A DNA stretch of 41,406 nucleotides from CAUZFZ01 sp963579025 (GTDB lineage: Bacteria; Planctomycetota; Planctomycetia; Planctomycetales; Planctomycetaceae), in contig CAUZFZ010000093.1 of the NCBI GenBank assembly GCA_963579025.1, forward strand, positions 1-41,406, read 5' to 3'. A program made the translations under genes and the position numbers. The notes below the pieces were generated by a model that was given only the letters and a program-made list of their open reading frames with translations, was not told the origin of the DNA and did no database searches. Positions 24,920-33,840 of this stretch are shown here, piece by piece; position 1 is the first letter of the stretch; every line of letters starts with the position of its first letter.

Positions 24920-26794
24920 TCAGATCCAGCCGTATTCTTCCTGATAGCTGGAATGTGTCGCAGCAGCTTCAATGACAGAACGCAGGTGCGACGAGAGAGC
25001 GTTGAGCTGTGCCCGAGTTGTCGCCTCGTCGCTCGGGCAAAGCGGAAATGCACCCACACTCGGCCCTGGGAAACTCGATCGATACGTTTGCGATGCGTGG
25101 CGCACGTAAATTGTCGGTGAGGTTGTGTCGCCCGGGAACAGGACGTAGCTGCCTCGTGTTCCGAGGATCGCGTCCCGGTACATGTGCATCGTGTCGATGT
25201 CGTCGGATCGATACGAGCGAGGTTCACCGGCAGAATTCGGAATGCTTACTCGGTACTTCGCATCGAAATGAACCCAATGAGTGATCCCACGCGATGTAAT
25301 GCGAATGCTGAAATCCGGACGGAACCTTGTCGAATAGGTTTCCAGCCAGACGCAGTCAACATGCAACTCCGGTTTCGACCATCGCGTAAAATAGAAGTCG
25401 ATTTCGACGTCGGATCCCACACACTCGAAACTGAAACAAGTACGCCCTGGGTCACCAGTCTGGATTGTTGTCTCAACTTTGCGTCTTGAGACAACGGACG
25501 ACAGCGTCGGAGAACCGCTGTCACCTGTGATCGAAGCGAGGATTCCTCGAAGCTGCAGGTAGCACCAGAACTCATACAGTGCCCAAACAGGCCTAAGGTC
25601 ACCTGACGTCAAATCGACAGCATCAAGACGGGAAACCATGGTAAGTGACAATTCAAGATCGTTGATCGCCTGAATGAAGTCGCGATATCCGGAACGCTCA
25701 TAAAAGATCATTGACGACGGCTGCTCCGTACAGATGCCAATCTGCAGCCAGAACGGATGAATCAACATCTCCTCAATCAACGACTTCCAGTCCTGAATCT
25801 GCTTCGTGCTCGCGACATGTGAACGATCCAGTTGTCGCTGAACAGTATGCAGCCGCTCAAGAAGGCTGCCAATCGCAAACTTGACGTAACGATTCTCTGG
25901 CGTATCGAACGATCTCTCGATACGACGAGTGGGCAGCGTTACCGGAGTAACTCCCCGAAATACCGGGGCAAGTGGACCGTCAGTCATCCAGGTAGCGACG
26001 TTTGGTCGTGATTGTAGTTCCATCCAGTCAGGCGTCGTGACAAATGCTGTTGCCTCGACTTCACGGTGCGATTCGTATCGTGAAACTGGATTACCGAGGA
26101 TTGTTGCCACAGCGTGTGGCAGTGCATCCGAATGAAGTACGCGGCGCAGTTGTAATATTGTCGAATGAGCGGAGAGACTGTCGTCGTGTTGTGACTCAAG
26201 ACTGACTTCAGTTGGTGCATCCAATTGAAGAATCAGCTCGTGATGTACGCTGTCCAGTTCGTGTAGCAATCTATAGAAGTCATGTTCGTAGTCAATCTTC
26301 TCGGAAGTGACTTCTGCTCGCAGCAACAGCGGGCATAAGTCAGACACCAAAGACAGATCAACACTGCCGAGCTGGTTATCGAACTTCAAATGCCCGGTAA
26401 CCCGATATCGCCCGCCGACTTCCTGACACGCCTCCGAGCTATTGAAGGTGATCGCTTTTCCCAGCTTCAAATTGGCAAAAGGCCAGACAGCGTTATCCGC
26501 TTCACTGCACCGCTGACTGAATCCGGCCTTCGACCATGGCGTCTGAACAGAGAACTCGTAATCAACATTCTCGACAAGTCTCAACGGCTCAAGAAGATCC
26601 CATCTCGTTTTGTCGTCTTCGAATCCGATTGCTGGCGCTCGACGGCACGCAGGCGAGTATTCCTGAGCAATCGTCGCAGTGGCGTTTTCGATTGGCAGTA
26701 CAATGCTCTGGCCGGACTCCCGGCCAGATTTCGATGCGCGAAGCCGCAATGCGACATCGTCTGCCCGCATTGTGAATGTAGATAGTGCCAGCAT
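24920..26794 (-). CDS. DUF2357 / COG1700-type PD-(D/E)xK nuclease (McrC-like partner)
   Basis: A 624-residue protein. The N-terminal two thirds match the pattern of DUF2357 (TPDWMELQSRPNVATWM; PTRRIERSFDTPENRYVKFA, the conserved DTPENR-(F/Y)-VK motif; RPVWALYEFWCYLQL). The C-terminal nuclease domain (about 440-620) has the PD-(D/E)xK core RPDFS (D494) and HFDAKYR (D511, K513), followed by DIDTMHMYRDAI. DUF2357 proteins with this nuclease are McrC-like partners of McrB-type NTPases. The ATG at 26794 follows the McrB-like stop by 3 bases (TGA-CCA-ATG), so translation is coupled. The predicted role is DNA cleavage in phage defence. The codon use looks less GC-rich at third positions than the flanking housekeeping genes, suggesting transfer. 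Confidence 0.87.
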   Translation of the reverse strand: MLALSTFTMRADDVALRLRASKSGRESGQSIVLPIENATATIAQEYSPACRRAPAIGFEDDKTRWDLLEPLRLVENVDYEFSVQTPWSKAGFSQRCSEADNAVWPFANLKLGKAITFNSSEACQEVGGRYRVTGHLKFDNQLGSVDLSLVSDLCPLLLRAEVTSEKIDYEHDFYRLLHELDSVHHELILQLDAPTEVSLESQHDDSLSAHSTILQLRRVLHSDALPHAVATILGNPVSRYESHREVEATAFVTTPDWMELQSRPNVATWMTDGPLAPVFRGVTPVTLPTRRIERSFDTPENRYVKFAIGSLLERLHTVQRQLDRSHVASTKQIQDWKSLIEEMLIHPFWLQIGICTEQPSSMIFYERSGYRDFIQAINDLELSLTMVSRLDAVDLTSGDLRPVWALYEFWCYLQLRGILASITGDSGSPTLSSVVSRRKVETTIQTGDPGRTCFSFECVGSDVEIDFYFTRWSKPELHVDCVWLETYSTRFRPDFSIRITSRGITHWVHFDAKYRVSIPNSAGEPRSYRSDDIDTMHMYRDAILGTRGSYVLFPGDTTSPTIYVRHASQTYRSSFPGPSVGAFPLCPSDEATTRAQLNALSSHLRSVIEAAATHSSYQEEYGWI

Positions 26795-26797
26795 TGG

Positions 26798-28522
26798 TCA
26801 GGCGAAAAAGTTGGTGAACCCGGGAGACTTGAGATCATTGGCCATCGCTTTGAGTCGCTCGGCACTTTGTTGGCACCCGTCTGCCTCCGCGATCCTGGTA
26901 AGATCATTTACGATGGCGGACAACTGCACGCGGTTGCCGTGGAGTTTTGGCAGGACTTTCTGCATCAGGATGCGATCGTAGACGTTTGTCGCCTCGGCGA
27001 ATGACTCCTCGCAGGCAGACGCAATTTCTGTGACTACGGCCCCATACCGCTGAATTTCCTGCGTCACCCTCGGTCCAAACTTGAACGCTCCGAGATTTTC
27101 GTACACGCGATCCAGAAAACCAAGGACGGTTGCATCCAGAGACTTCTCACTTCTAACCAGTCGTTCGGAAAAAAATGCCGGAGACTCGTTGGCTGTGTCA
27201 CTCGCTGACAGTTTGAAGTCGGCGGACGTTTCAGACGGTTTCACCGTTGGAAACTCCAGCACGAAAGCTCGGTCGAGAACCTTTGGTGAGAACATGGATG
27301 TCGTCTCGTCGACATTGACAGTACCGACAATCATTACGTTTGGAGTCAGAAAGACTCCGCCATTCGACAGTGCCTGCTCGACGTAAACGGCCTCGATAGC
27401 TGTCAAGCCTGAACGGAGCAGCAACTCCAGCTCGATTGTCCCCAACACTGATTCCGGCCTCCCGGCTGAGGTGGTCTCCATCAGTGAAAGGAATCGCGAG
27501 AAGTACATCTCGACGTGAGACAGATTCATCTCGTCCAAAACGATGAAGAACGGAATATGCGCGAAGTTCGGATGGTTCGCTTTCAAGAGTAGCGAAATCA
27601 GCGGCGTGGATGCGTATGTTTCTCCTGTTCTGCCGAACGGGTTTCGGTATCCAAGGAGGTGACGTCCATCGGTCCAACCAGCCTCGACCGGGATGAAGAC
27701 ATTATTAAAGGACTTATCCAGATCAGCAGGGCAAAGGCTGTGCACACATTCTCGGACTGTTCGCGTTTTCCCGGTTCCTGCTGTCCCGGACACAATCACG
27801 AATGGCTTTGCGGAGAGAGCAGCGACCAAACTCGCGCTTACAATGACTGGTTCAGTTGAAAGAGTTGCCTCAGGGGGAGCTTCGACCTCGACGATCTGGC
27901 CTTCGAGACAGTCGCGGAATTGCCTTTCTGAAATACCGAGCGTCTTGTGGAACTTGTAATAGAAGCACTGTTCGTAGAAGTCGCGTTTGAATATGTCCTG
28001 TTGTCCCGGTTCGGTCCAACCAGTCTTTTCAAGTTTACGCCGAATGACTTTCTTGATGAGCGGACCAATTGAAAGCTCAAACAGCGGGGCGAGTTTGTAG
28101 GGAGTCGAATCACGGCCCACGCGCCGGACACAGAGTCCGGCAGTCTCCATGCTGAATACCAAATTCGTGTATGGCTTGTCGCCGAGTGCTTCACGCGTAA
28201 TCGTTCCCCGCATCTCGCCAGTGCTGGCGGCAGCAAAGGACCGAATAAGGTCTTCATGACTAAACAGAATTGCGATAAACGTCAGGACTTCGACCTGACG
28301 GTCTCCGAGTTCGCGAACCTCATCCCATTCTTCCGGCAGTTCCCCTGTGCTATCGTCGCCCGACAACATGTTGATGATTTGGGCACGATCCAGATTGATG
28401 CCTTCATACTGACCAGAAATGTTATCCAGAACCTCACTGCCCGAGTGACGCTTTAGGACTTCCGCCACTTTGTAATAGCCGTTTTTCGTCAATGAGACTC
28501 GGAGATCTCTGAGACCGGGCAT
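26798..28522 (-). CDS. McrB-like AAA+ NTPase
   Basis: A 574-residue protein from ATG 28522, which has GAGGAG 6 bases upstream; the frame is open to 28678 and a longer start is not excluded. The N-terminal 220 residues are unassigned; YYKVAEVLKRHS and PYTNLVFSMETAGL look like winged-helix segments. The AAA+ domain has Walker A SGTAGTGKT (245-253), Walker B FFIVLDEMNLSH (325 onward), and the McrB-family signature VGTVNVDETTSMFSPKVLDRAF (399-420) in place of the classic MNxxDR. Such NTPases form rings that drive a McrC-type nuclease, usually using GTP. It is the first gene of the three-gene cassette. The target could be modified or unmethylated DNA; the methylase next door favours the latter. 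Confidence 0.9.
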   Translation of the reverse strand: MPGLRDLRVSLTKNGYYKVAEVLKRHSGSEVLDNISGQYEGINLDRAQIINMLSGDDSTGELPEEWDEVRELGDRQVEVLTFIAILFSHEDLIRSFAAASTGEMRGTITREALGDKPYTNLVFSMETAGLCVRRVGRDSTPYKLAPLFELSIGPLIKKVIRRKLEKTGWTEPGQQDIFKRDFYEQCFYYKFHKTLGISERQFRDCLEGQIVEVEAPPEATLSTEPVIVSASLVAALSAKPFVIVSGTAGTGKTRTVRECVHSLCPADLDKSFNNVFIPVEAGWTDGRHLLGYRNPFGRTGETYASTPLISLLLKANHPNFAHIPFFIVLDEMNLSHVEMYFSRFLSLMETTSAGRPESVLGTIELELLLRSGLTAIEAVYVEQALSNGGVFLTPNVMIVGTVNVDETTSMFSPKVLDRAFVLEFPTVKPSETSADFKLSASDTANESPAFFSERLVRSEKSLDATVLGFLDRVYENLGAFKFGPRVTQEIQRYGAVVTEIASACEESFAEATNVYDRILMQKVLPKLHGNRVQLSAIVNDLTRIAEADGCQQSAERLKAMANDLKSPGFTNFFA

Positions 28523-28867
28523 CCAATTCTCCTCGGACAAATCTGCGTATCGAGACCATGCAGGTGAAGTGTACAGTTGCCCGGGGACCCCAGCCACAGT
28601 CACCGGGTGGAGCACATTTCCGACCGATCGGGTTGCAAATGGAGCGGGAACGCCGTTTCGTGACTTCGCTAAGCCCACTCCACTCTTGTGCTCGACAAAG
28701 GACGTTTACCTGCGCTACGGTTGGGACTTGGAAAACTCGCAGGTCTGCGATTCCCGATGAGCCGGGTGAGCGAATGAACGGCACGGTGACCGGGGAGACC
28801 GTTCGACAAGGCTGGAGATGTCAGGTCCTGGCGAGCGGTTGTGAGGTAGGCCTGACTGCTGGTTGGT
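28523..28867. other. Intergenic region upstream of the restriction cassette
   Basis: About 345 bases between the McrB-like start and the recombinase remnant. Frames on both strands lack domains. It should hold the cassette promoter on the minus strand. No clear operator palindrome is seen. Confidence 0.4.
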
Positions 28868-29083
28868 ATGCCAAACACTAGAAACGAGATATCGCTTCGG
28901 GCGGGGTCGGGTGTCACTAATCCGGAGAAGCTGCCTGGGCTGATTGCTGAGTCAGGAGACGCGGCTCGGTTCGCGTATGACGAGTTCTTTCATGGGCGGA
29001 TCAGGAATCCTCGGACGCGGAAGACCTGTCGACACGCGGTGCATCGATTCCTGGATTGGGCGAGAAGCTGTGGGCTGGAGCTG
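28868..29083 (+). pseudogene. Truncated tyrosine recombinase (N-terminal core-binding part)
   Basis: The first about 70 residues read like the SAM-like N-terminal domain of a phage-type integrase: NPEKLPGLIAESGDAARFAY, then DEFFHGRIRNPRTRKTCRHA, then VHRFLDWARSCGLELA. After this the frame degenerates and no catalytic domain (R, HxxR, Y) follows on either strand. The break is near GGGGTGGCAC (29086). It is most likely the relic of an integrase belonging to the accessory island. It has no good ribosome site. Confidence 0.7.
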
Positions 29084-29667
29084 GCGGGGTGGCACCGTTT
29101 GACGTGTTTTATCTGGGTGGTAGCGGTTGCTTTGCAACCGGCATGGCGCAGCCACAGGAGGCCTGATCTTCAATGTCGTACTGCCAGTTCAACCCCGAGA
29201 TAACACGGACAGGCATTGTAATTACCTTTTGGATGGTGTTCGGACAACCGCACGCTGGCGGTGGTCGCCTCCGGCCGGCGTGGAGCCCCGCGCTGCATCC
29301 TGCTCGCAACGAACGAGCTTGACAGCGACCAGCGCGCGGCCATCGAACAGTTCGTGGCTGATTCCGCCGGCCAACCGCACCAGGGCCATCAGGAGGTTGG
29401 GAGTCTTTTTCGCTCACAGATCTTCGACCTGTCCTGACTCATTCCGGCGAAAAAGACTCCCGACTCCTTCCACCCTGGATTCACGCAGGGGCAACAGTTT
29501 GCCGGAGTTTCTCGGAATGTCTGTAATCGCTCCCGGGCGATTCGTCACGAAGAGGCACACCGCGCAGCGAAAGCTGGTGCCGATTCGGCGGGACGAGACA
29601 CGCCCGACCGATTTCTGAGGCCGGCGCCGTAACTGGCAGCGATCTCTGCGGTGAGAATGCTTCTGGG
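29084..29667. other. Relic-rich region between the recombinase remnant and the glycosyltransferase
   Basis: About 580 bases without an intact gene. A plus-strand frame ending at TGA 29435-29437 has coding-like segments (SDNRTLAVVASGRRGAPR, CILLATNELDSDQRAAIEQF) but no start codon, so it may be another gene tail. A perfect 15-base inverted repeat overlaps its end. No other features can be supported. Confidence 0.4.
29399..29461. repeat. 15-bp perfect inverted repeat
   Basis: GGGAGTCTTTTTCGC (29399-29413) and GCGAAAAAGACTCCC (29447-29461) are separated by 33 bases. The T-run is inside the stem rather than after it, so it does not look like a standard terminator. It may be a small palindromic repeat element. 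Confidence 0.65.
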
Positions 29668-30885
29668 TTAATTCCCACGACCGTTGAGCGTTCGTTCGTA
29701 GAGCTCCAGCATCTTTGGCAGGTTCTTTTCGAGGCTGTAGGACTCGCGGATCATTTTTGCTCCGGCTTCGCCCATGTAGCGGTGCGCCTCGGGATCGTCG
29801 AGGACTTTCAGGGCCAGTTCGGTCAGGCCGTCGACGTCGAAGAAGTCAGCCATCAGGCCGTTCTCTCCGTGCTGAATCATCTCCTTCACCGGCGCCGTTG
29901 CCGAGCCCAGGACTGTGCAGCCGCATGATAGAGCATTCATCATCGACCAGCTCAGCACGAATGGCACTGTCAGGTAGATGTGCAGATCGCTGAGACTGAA
30001 GACGTTGACCAGTTCGTTGGGTTCGACTCGACCCGTGAAGAGGAAGCGGTCGAGGTCGTAATTGTCCTGCTTCAGGACATGCGCGCGGTAACTGTCATCG
30101 TCAATCCGGTTCAGGTCGCCGCCGTAACACACACGGTCCGACCCAACGCACAGAAAGACCACGTCGTCCCTGGCATCGCAGATCTTCTTTGCAACTTTCA
30201 TGAAGACGTCAAACCCACGCATCGATTCGAAGCCACGTGAGACGTACGTGACAATCTTCTTCCCTGCCGGAATCTCCAGGCCGGAAACTGTGCGTGGCAC
30301 GTTCTCGCGGCGCGTCCAGATGTTCGTGTCGACACCATCAAAGATCGGCTCGATCTTTGGCTGGTATTCGTCGGGGAACAGACTCTTCTGGTACTGCGTC
30401 GGCGCGTAAGCCTGCGAACATGTCTGCAGGTCGAGCAGGATCATTGAGTTTCGTGTGCGTGAACGCAGCACGTCGAGCGGCTTGACCGGGAAATCCGGAC
30501 GGAAGTCCAGGTCCGAGTCTTTGCTCCGATAGTAGTACTCGAAGTAGTTGATGATCGGCGTGTCTGGATACAGATCGGCGAGCCAGAGCGTCGAGCCGAA
30601 ACCACTGTGCCCGACAATTAGATCGGGTTTGACATCCGGCCGGGCCTGCATGGCCTCATACACGGCGTGCGAATGCCACGTGCAGTTTTCGAACGTGCGG
30701 CTGCAGTAGTGGGTGGAACGCGTCGCACCGCCCGTCGTCTTGTACTGAATCCGGTCAATTCCCTCGAAATTGCCCGGCGGCAACTCGCACACGAAGGAGC
30801 ATTGGAAGCCGTGATCTCGGATCAGATAACTGGCGATGTGGCCGAACTGAGCCGGAAAGTTTTTATGGACAAAAAGTACATGCAT
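29668..30885 (-). CDS. Glycosyltransferase family 4 (GT-B) protein
   Basis: A 405-residue GT-B glycosyltransferase. ATG 30885 is chosen (AGGAG 8 bases upstream; it opens directly with the first strand MHVLFVHKNFPAQFGH). The N-terminal Rossmann half includes PDLIVGHSGFGSTLWLADL and IINYFEYYYRSKDSDLDFRP. The C-terminal donor-binding half shows KKIVTYVSRGFESMRGFDVF and the GT4 donor motif area near LSWSMMNALSCGCTVLGSAT, ending with a helix (YSLEKNLPKMLELYERTL). The family transfers activated sugars to a lipid or glycan acceptor; donor and acceptor are unknown. It is third in a minus-strand sugar cluster with the DegT aminotransferase and the SDR, pointing to surface polysaccharide or glycoprotein synthesis. 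Confidence 0.93.
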   Translation of the reverse strand: MHVLFVHKNFPAQFGHIASYLIRDHGFQCSFVCELPPGNFEGIDRIQYKTTGGATRSTHYCSRTFENCTWHSHAVYEAMQARPDVKPDLIVGHSGFGSTLWLADLYPDTPIINYFEYYYRSKDSDLDFRPDFPVKPLDVLRSRTRNSMILLDLQTCSQAYAPTQYQKSLFPDEYQPKIEPIFDGVDTNIWTRRENVPRTVSGLEIPAGKKIVTYVSRGFESMRGFDVFMKVAKKICDARDDVVFLCVGSDRVCYGGDLNRIDDDSYRAHVLKQDNYDLDRFLFTGRVEPNELVNVFSLSDLHIYLTVPFVLSWSMMNALSCGCTVLGSATAPVKEMIQHGENGLMADFFDVDGLTELALKVLDDPEAHRYMGEAGAKMIRESYSLEKNLPKMLELYERTLNGRGN

Positions 30886-30965
30886 AGTGGCCACTCCTGA
30901 TTCGGCCCGAATGGGTCGTAAGGTATCGAATCCGCTGCGTTCGTTAACCCATCGCAGGCGTTGGT

Positions 30966-32564
30966 TCAGGCTGCGCGAGACAGAAACTTGCGAGTCGCGG
31001 CCAGCTCTTCGGTTTCGTTGACATGCTCGAAATTGAGGATCCTCAGCCCCTCGACCTGCAGCGTCTTCACATTGCTGTACACGGGGTCGTTCCAGTCATC
31101 CACTTTGCCTTCACGCACCGCCGTAACGATTTCGCGAATACCAACTTCCAGCGGTACAGACGCGTGAAAGCCCAGTGTCTGCTGAATCTTCGAAAAGTCG
31201 ACGCGATAGTTTCGTGGGTCGTCGTCATTGCGAATGTCTTCGACGAACGTACCCGGCGTGCAGTCGGCCACAATCTGACCAAGTTGTGTCAGTGTGAAGT
31301 TCTGAGTGTGATCACCGACGTTGAAGATCTCGCGGCTGACCTTGTCGAGCGGAGCTTCGATCGCCAGGACGCAGGCTCGGGAGATATCGCGTGTATGAAC
31401 GAATGGCCGCCATTGCTCGCCGTTGAAGATGCGAATGTGTTTTTCCGTAACGGCCTGTGCGCTCAGCAGGTTGGCGACCAGGTCGAACCGCGGCCGATAC
31501 GACCAGCCGTATGCTGTGGCAAATCGAAGAACGGTCGGGTGAAATGTCGGGTCGGCGGCTTCCAGCAGCGCTCGTTCCGCATCAATTTTCGTTGTCGCGT
31601 AGATGGAGACGGGATTGAGTTCCGAATCTTCCGTTACCGTTTCGTCCGAGGCTCCGTACACACTGCACGTCGATGCGAACACGAATCGTGACACACCGTT
31701 GGCACGCGCGAGCTGGGCCATCACGCGTGCCGCGGCGTAGTTCACGGCAATCGTTGTATCTCCATCGAGAGCGCATGCGGGATCACCAACGATGGCTGCC
31801 AGATGAATGACAGCGTCAACATTGCGCAGCGCCCGCACAACATCCTCGACGTTCCGAAAATCGCCATGCATGAATTCCAGCCGAGGATGATCCAGCATGG
31901 ATTTCAGTGCGTCCCGGCCAAACAATTCGAGGTCCAGAATACGGACACGGTAGCCCTTCCGCAGAAGCTGCTCCGTCAGGACCGAACCGATATAACCTGC
32001 GCCGCCGACGACCAGAATGTCCTCGACCTTGTCATCACCGCCGGCGCGTGTCACGACCCGATAGCGTTGCGTCAACGACATCCGCGAATAGCGGATAGCG
32101 AATACGGTCATGCTCAGCAGAGCCCATGCCGGGACGGCAATTTCGGCCGTCGCGGCCAGACGATTCTGGACGAGACCACCCAGAAACAAATGCAGTATGA
32201 GACCGATGCCACATGCCGTTGTGACGCCCATGAACCGCGATCGGATCTGCGAACTGAGCAGTGGCCGATAAAGTCCGGAAAGTGTCAGTAGAAACACAGC
32301 CCACATGGCGAACCAGCCGGCGTGCAGCAGGTATACCCTGTTGAACTTTCCGACCAACTGGCCAACCGGGTCGTCGAAGTTCAACTGTCCGCTGAATGTC
32401 ACGCGCAGAACCGCGGCCGCCACCAGCACGGCGTTGGCAACCATGAAGTCAACACTCATCCGGAACACGACGCGTTTCAGCGACGCATTGCCGAAGAGTC
32501 GACGTCGCAGCGGGTGGCGATTGATGGCCGCGAGAAGTCTGTTCTGTCCCGTCATGTTCTGCAT
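30966..32564 (-). CDS. NAD-dependent epimerase/dehydratase (extended SDR) with N-terminal membrane domain
   Basis: A 532-residue fusion. Residues 1-170 contain four hydrophobic helices (about 38-57, 78-98, 111-131, 141-158), like the membrane part of CapD/WbpM-type proteins. The extended SDR domain (181-532) has the NAD site GGAGYIGS at 187-194, HLAAIVGDPA, FASTCSVYGAS and the catalytic YxxxK at Y322/K326 (SIYATTKIDAE). The family epimerises, dehydrates or reduces nucleotide sugars. The membrane anchor suggests the product is made beside an exopolysaccharide assembly site. It starts 19 bases after the DegT stop, so the two are an operon; the glycosyltransferase follows 80 bases on. ATG 32564 or 32555 is the start. 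Confidence 0.92.
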   Translation of the reverse strand: MQNMTGQNRLLAAINRHPLRRRLFGNASLKRVVFRMSVDFMVANAVLVAAAVLRVTFSGQLNFDDPVGQLVGKFNRVYLLHAGWFAMWAVFLLTLSGLYRPLLSSQIRSRFMGVTTACGIGLILHLFLGGLVQNRLAATAEIAVPAWALLSMTVFAIRYSRMSLTQRYRVVTRAGGDDKVEDILVVGGAGYIGSVLTEQLLRKGYRVRILDLELFGRDALKSMLDHPRLEFMHGDFRNVEDVVRALRNVDAVIHLAAIVGDPACALDGDTTIAVNYAAARVMAQLARANGVSRFVFASTCSVYGASDETVTEDSELNPVSIYATTKIDAERALLEAADPTFHPTVLRFATAYGWSYRPRFDLVANLLSAQAVTEKHIRIFNGEQWRPFVHTRDISRACVLAIEAPLDKVSREIFNVGDHTQNFTLTQLGQIVADCTPGTFVEDIRNDDDPRNYRVDFSKIQQTLGFHASVPLEVGIREIVTAVREGKVDDWNDPVYSNVKTLQVEGLRILNFEHVNETEELAATRKFLSRAA

Positions 32565-32583
32565 CCGTGCTCAGGAACCGCTT

Positions 32584-33840
32584 TCAGGCCGCATGCCTCA
32601 CGGACCCCTGTGAGTGCTCAACAGCCCGCATGACTTTGGTGGCTGCGGCCACCATGTCGTGCAAATCACTTTCACTCAGCGTCGGGTGGACCATAAACAT
32701 GATGGCCTGATCCGCATGCGTCGCGGCGACGGGCAAGCGATCTGTCGGCGCCAGACCGGCCTGCTGTATTGCCAGTTCGTTGTAAACTTCAGAGCACAGC
32801 CCGCTGCCGCACGGGATGCCCTCGGCCTGCAGACATTTCACGATCTCATCACGCGACCACTCGCCATGCAGGCAGTCAGCGGCGACGTTGACGTAGTACT
32901 TGTAATAACTGTGTCCAAAGTCCGGACCTGGTGTCAGCACTTGAAATTCAGGGATGTCGGAAAGCTGCTCATCCAGAATTGCGGCATTGTCGCGACGCTT
33001 CCGAACCCACTCGTCCAGGCGTTCCAGACCGATACAGCCGATCGCGCCCTGCATTTCGGTCATGCGCCAGTTCGTCCCGAACGACTCATGTAACCACTTG
33101 AAGACCGTATCATGCTGGCGTGTGTAGACGGCGTCCCAGTCTTTTCCGTGATCCTTGAAGCTCCAGGCTTTCTTCCACAATTCGGGCGAATTCGTTGTGA
33201 CCATACCGCCCTCACCGCCAGTCGTGAGGATCTTGTCCTGGCAGAATGAGAACGCGCCAATGTGTCCCATTGAACCGACTGGCCGGCCCTTGTACGTAGC
33301 TCCGTGTGCCTGAGCGCAGTCTTCGATGACCGTCAGCTCGTGAGCGCGGGCGAGGTCCATGATCGGGTCCATGTCGCATGGCCAGCCAGCGGCATGAACG
33401 GGGATGACAGCACGTGTTTGCGGCGTCAGTTGCGCGGCAATCGTCTCAGCGGTCAGGTTACCACTGACAGGGTCGATATCTGCGAAGACGGGTTTCGCCC
33501 CACGCATCACGACGGCACTGACAGTCGCAATGAATGTCCGCGAAGGAACAATGACTTCGTCGCCATCGCCGATGCCGGTTGCAACCAGTGCCAGTTCCAG
33601 AGCGACCGTGCCATTGGTCACGGCAACAGCGTGCTGGCAGCCGGTGTAGCTGGCGAAATTCTGTTCGAAGGCATGGCAGAAGTCGCCGGTCCAGTAATTG
33701 ACACGCCCGGACTCAAGCACGGCCCGCACGGCATCGAGCATCTCGTCGTCAAAGACCGGCCACCGCGGCAGCGGCTCGGTGCGAACGGGAGTGCCTCCGT
33801 CACGAGCAAGGCGGTCAAAGTCCGCAAATCGAGTTCGCAT
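32584..33840 (-). CDS. DegT/DnrJ/EryC1/StrS family aminotransferase
   Basis: A 418-residue PLP-dependent sugar aminotransferase. ATG 33840 (MRTRFADFDRLARDGGTPVR) is used; the open frame to 33996 adds a low-quality Ser/Arg-rich leader. Characteristic parts: VTNGTVALELALVA, GDEVIVPSRTFIATVSAV, PVHAAGWPCDMDPI, VIEDCAQAHGATYKG and the Schiff-base lysine K203 in FSFCQDKILTTGGEGG. These enzymes transfer an amino group from glutamate to a keto-sugar nucleotide. With the SDR and glycosyltransferase downstream it forms a pathway segment for an amino-sugar-containing glycan. Some family members act as dehydratases, so the reaction is inferred. The ribosome site is weak. Confidence 0.95.
   Translation of the reverse strand: MRTRFADFDRLARDGGTPVRTEPLPRWPVFDDEMLDAVRAVLESGRVNYWTGDFCHAFEQNFASYTGCQHAVAVTNGTVALELALVATGIGDGDEVIVPSRTFIATVSAVVMRGAKPVFADIDPVSGNLTAETIAAQLTPQTRAVIPVHAAGWPCDMDPIMDLARAHELTVIEDCAQAHGATYKGRPVGSMGHIGAFSFCQDKILTTGGEGGMVTTNSPELWKKAWSFKDHGKDWDAVYTRQHDTVFKWLHESFGTNWRMTEMQGAIGCIGLERLDEWVRKRRDNAAILDEQLSDIPEFQVLTPGPDFGHSYYKYYVNVAADCLHGEWSRDEIVKCLQAEGIPCGSGLCSEVYNELAIQQAGLAPTDRLPVAATHADQAIMFMVHPTLSESDLHDMVAAATKVMRAVEHSQGSVRHAA

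Noticed and set aside
28558..28881. 107-codon plus-strand frame upstream of the recombinase remnant
   Set aside because: It has no domain and overlaps the likely promoter region of the McrB-like gene; composition looks random.
22634..29667. CRISPR array or Cas genes in the defence island
   Set aside because: No regularly spaced direct repeats and no Cas-like proteins were seen.
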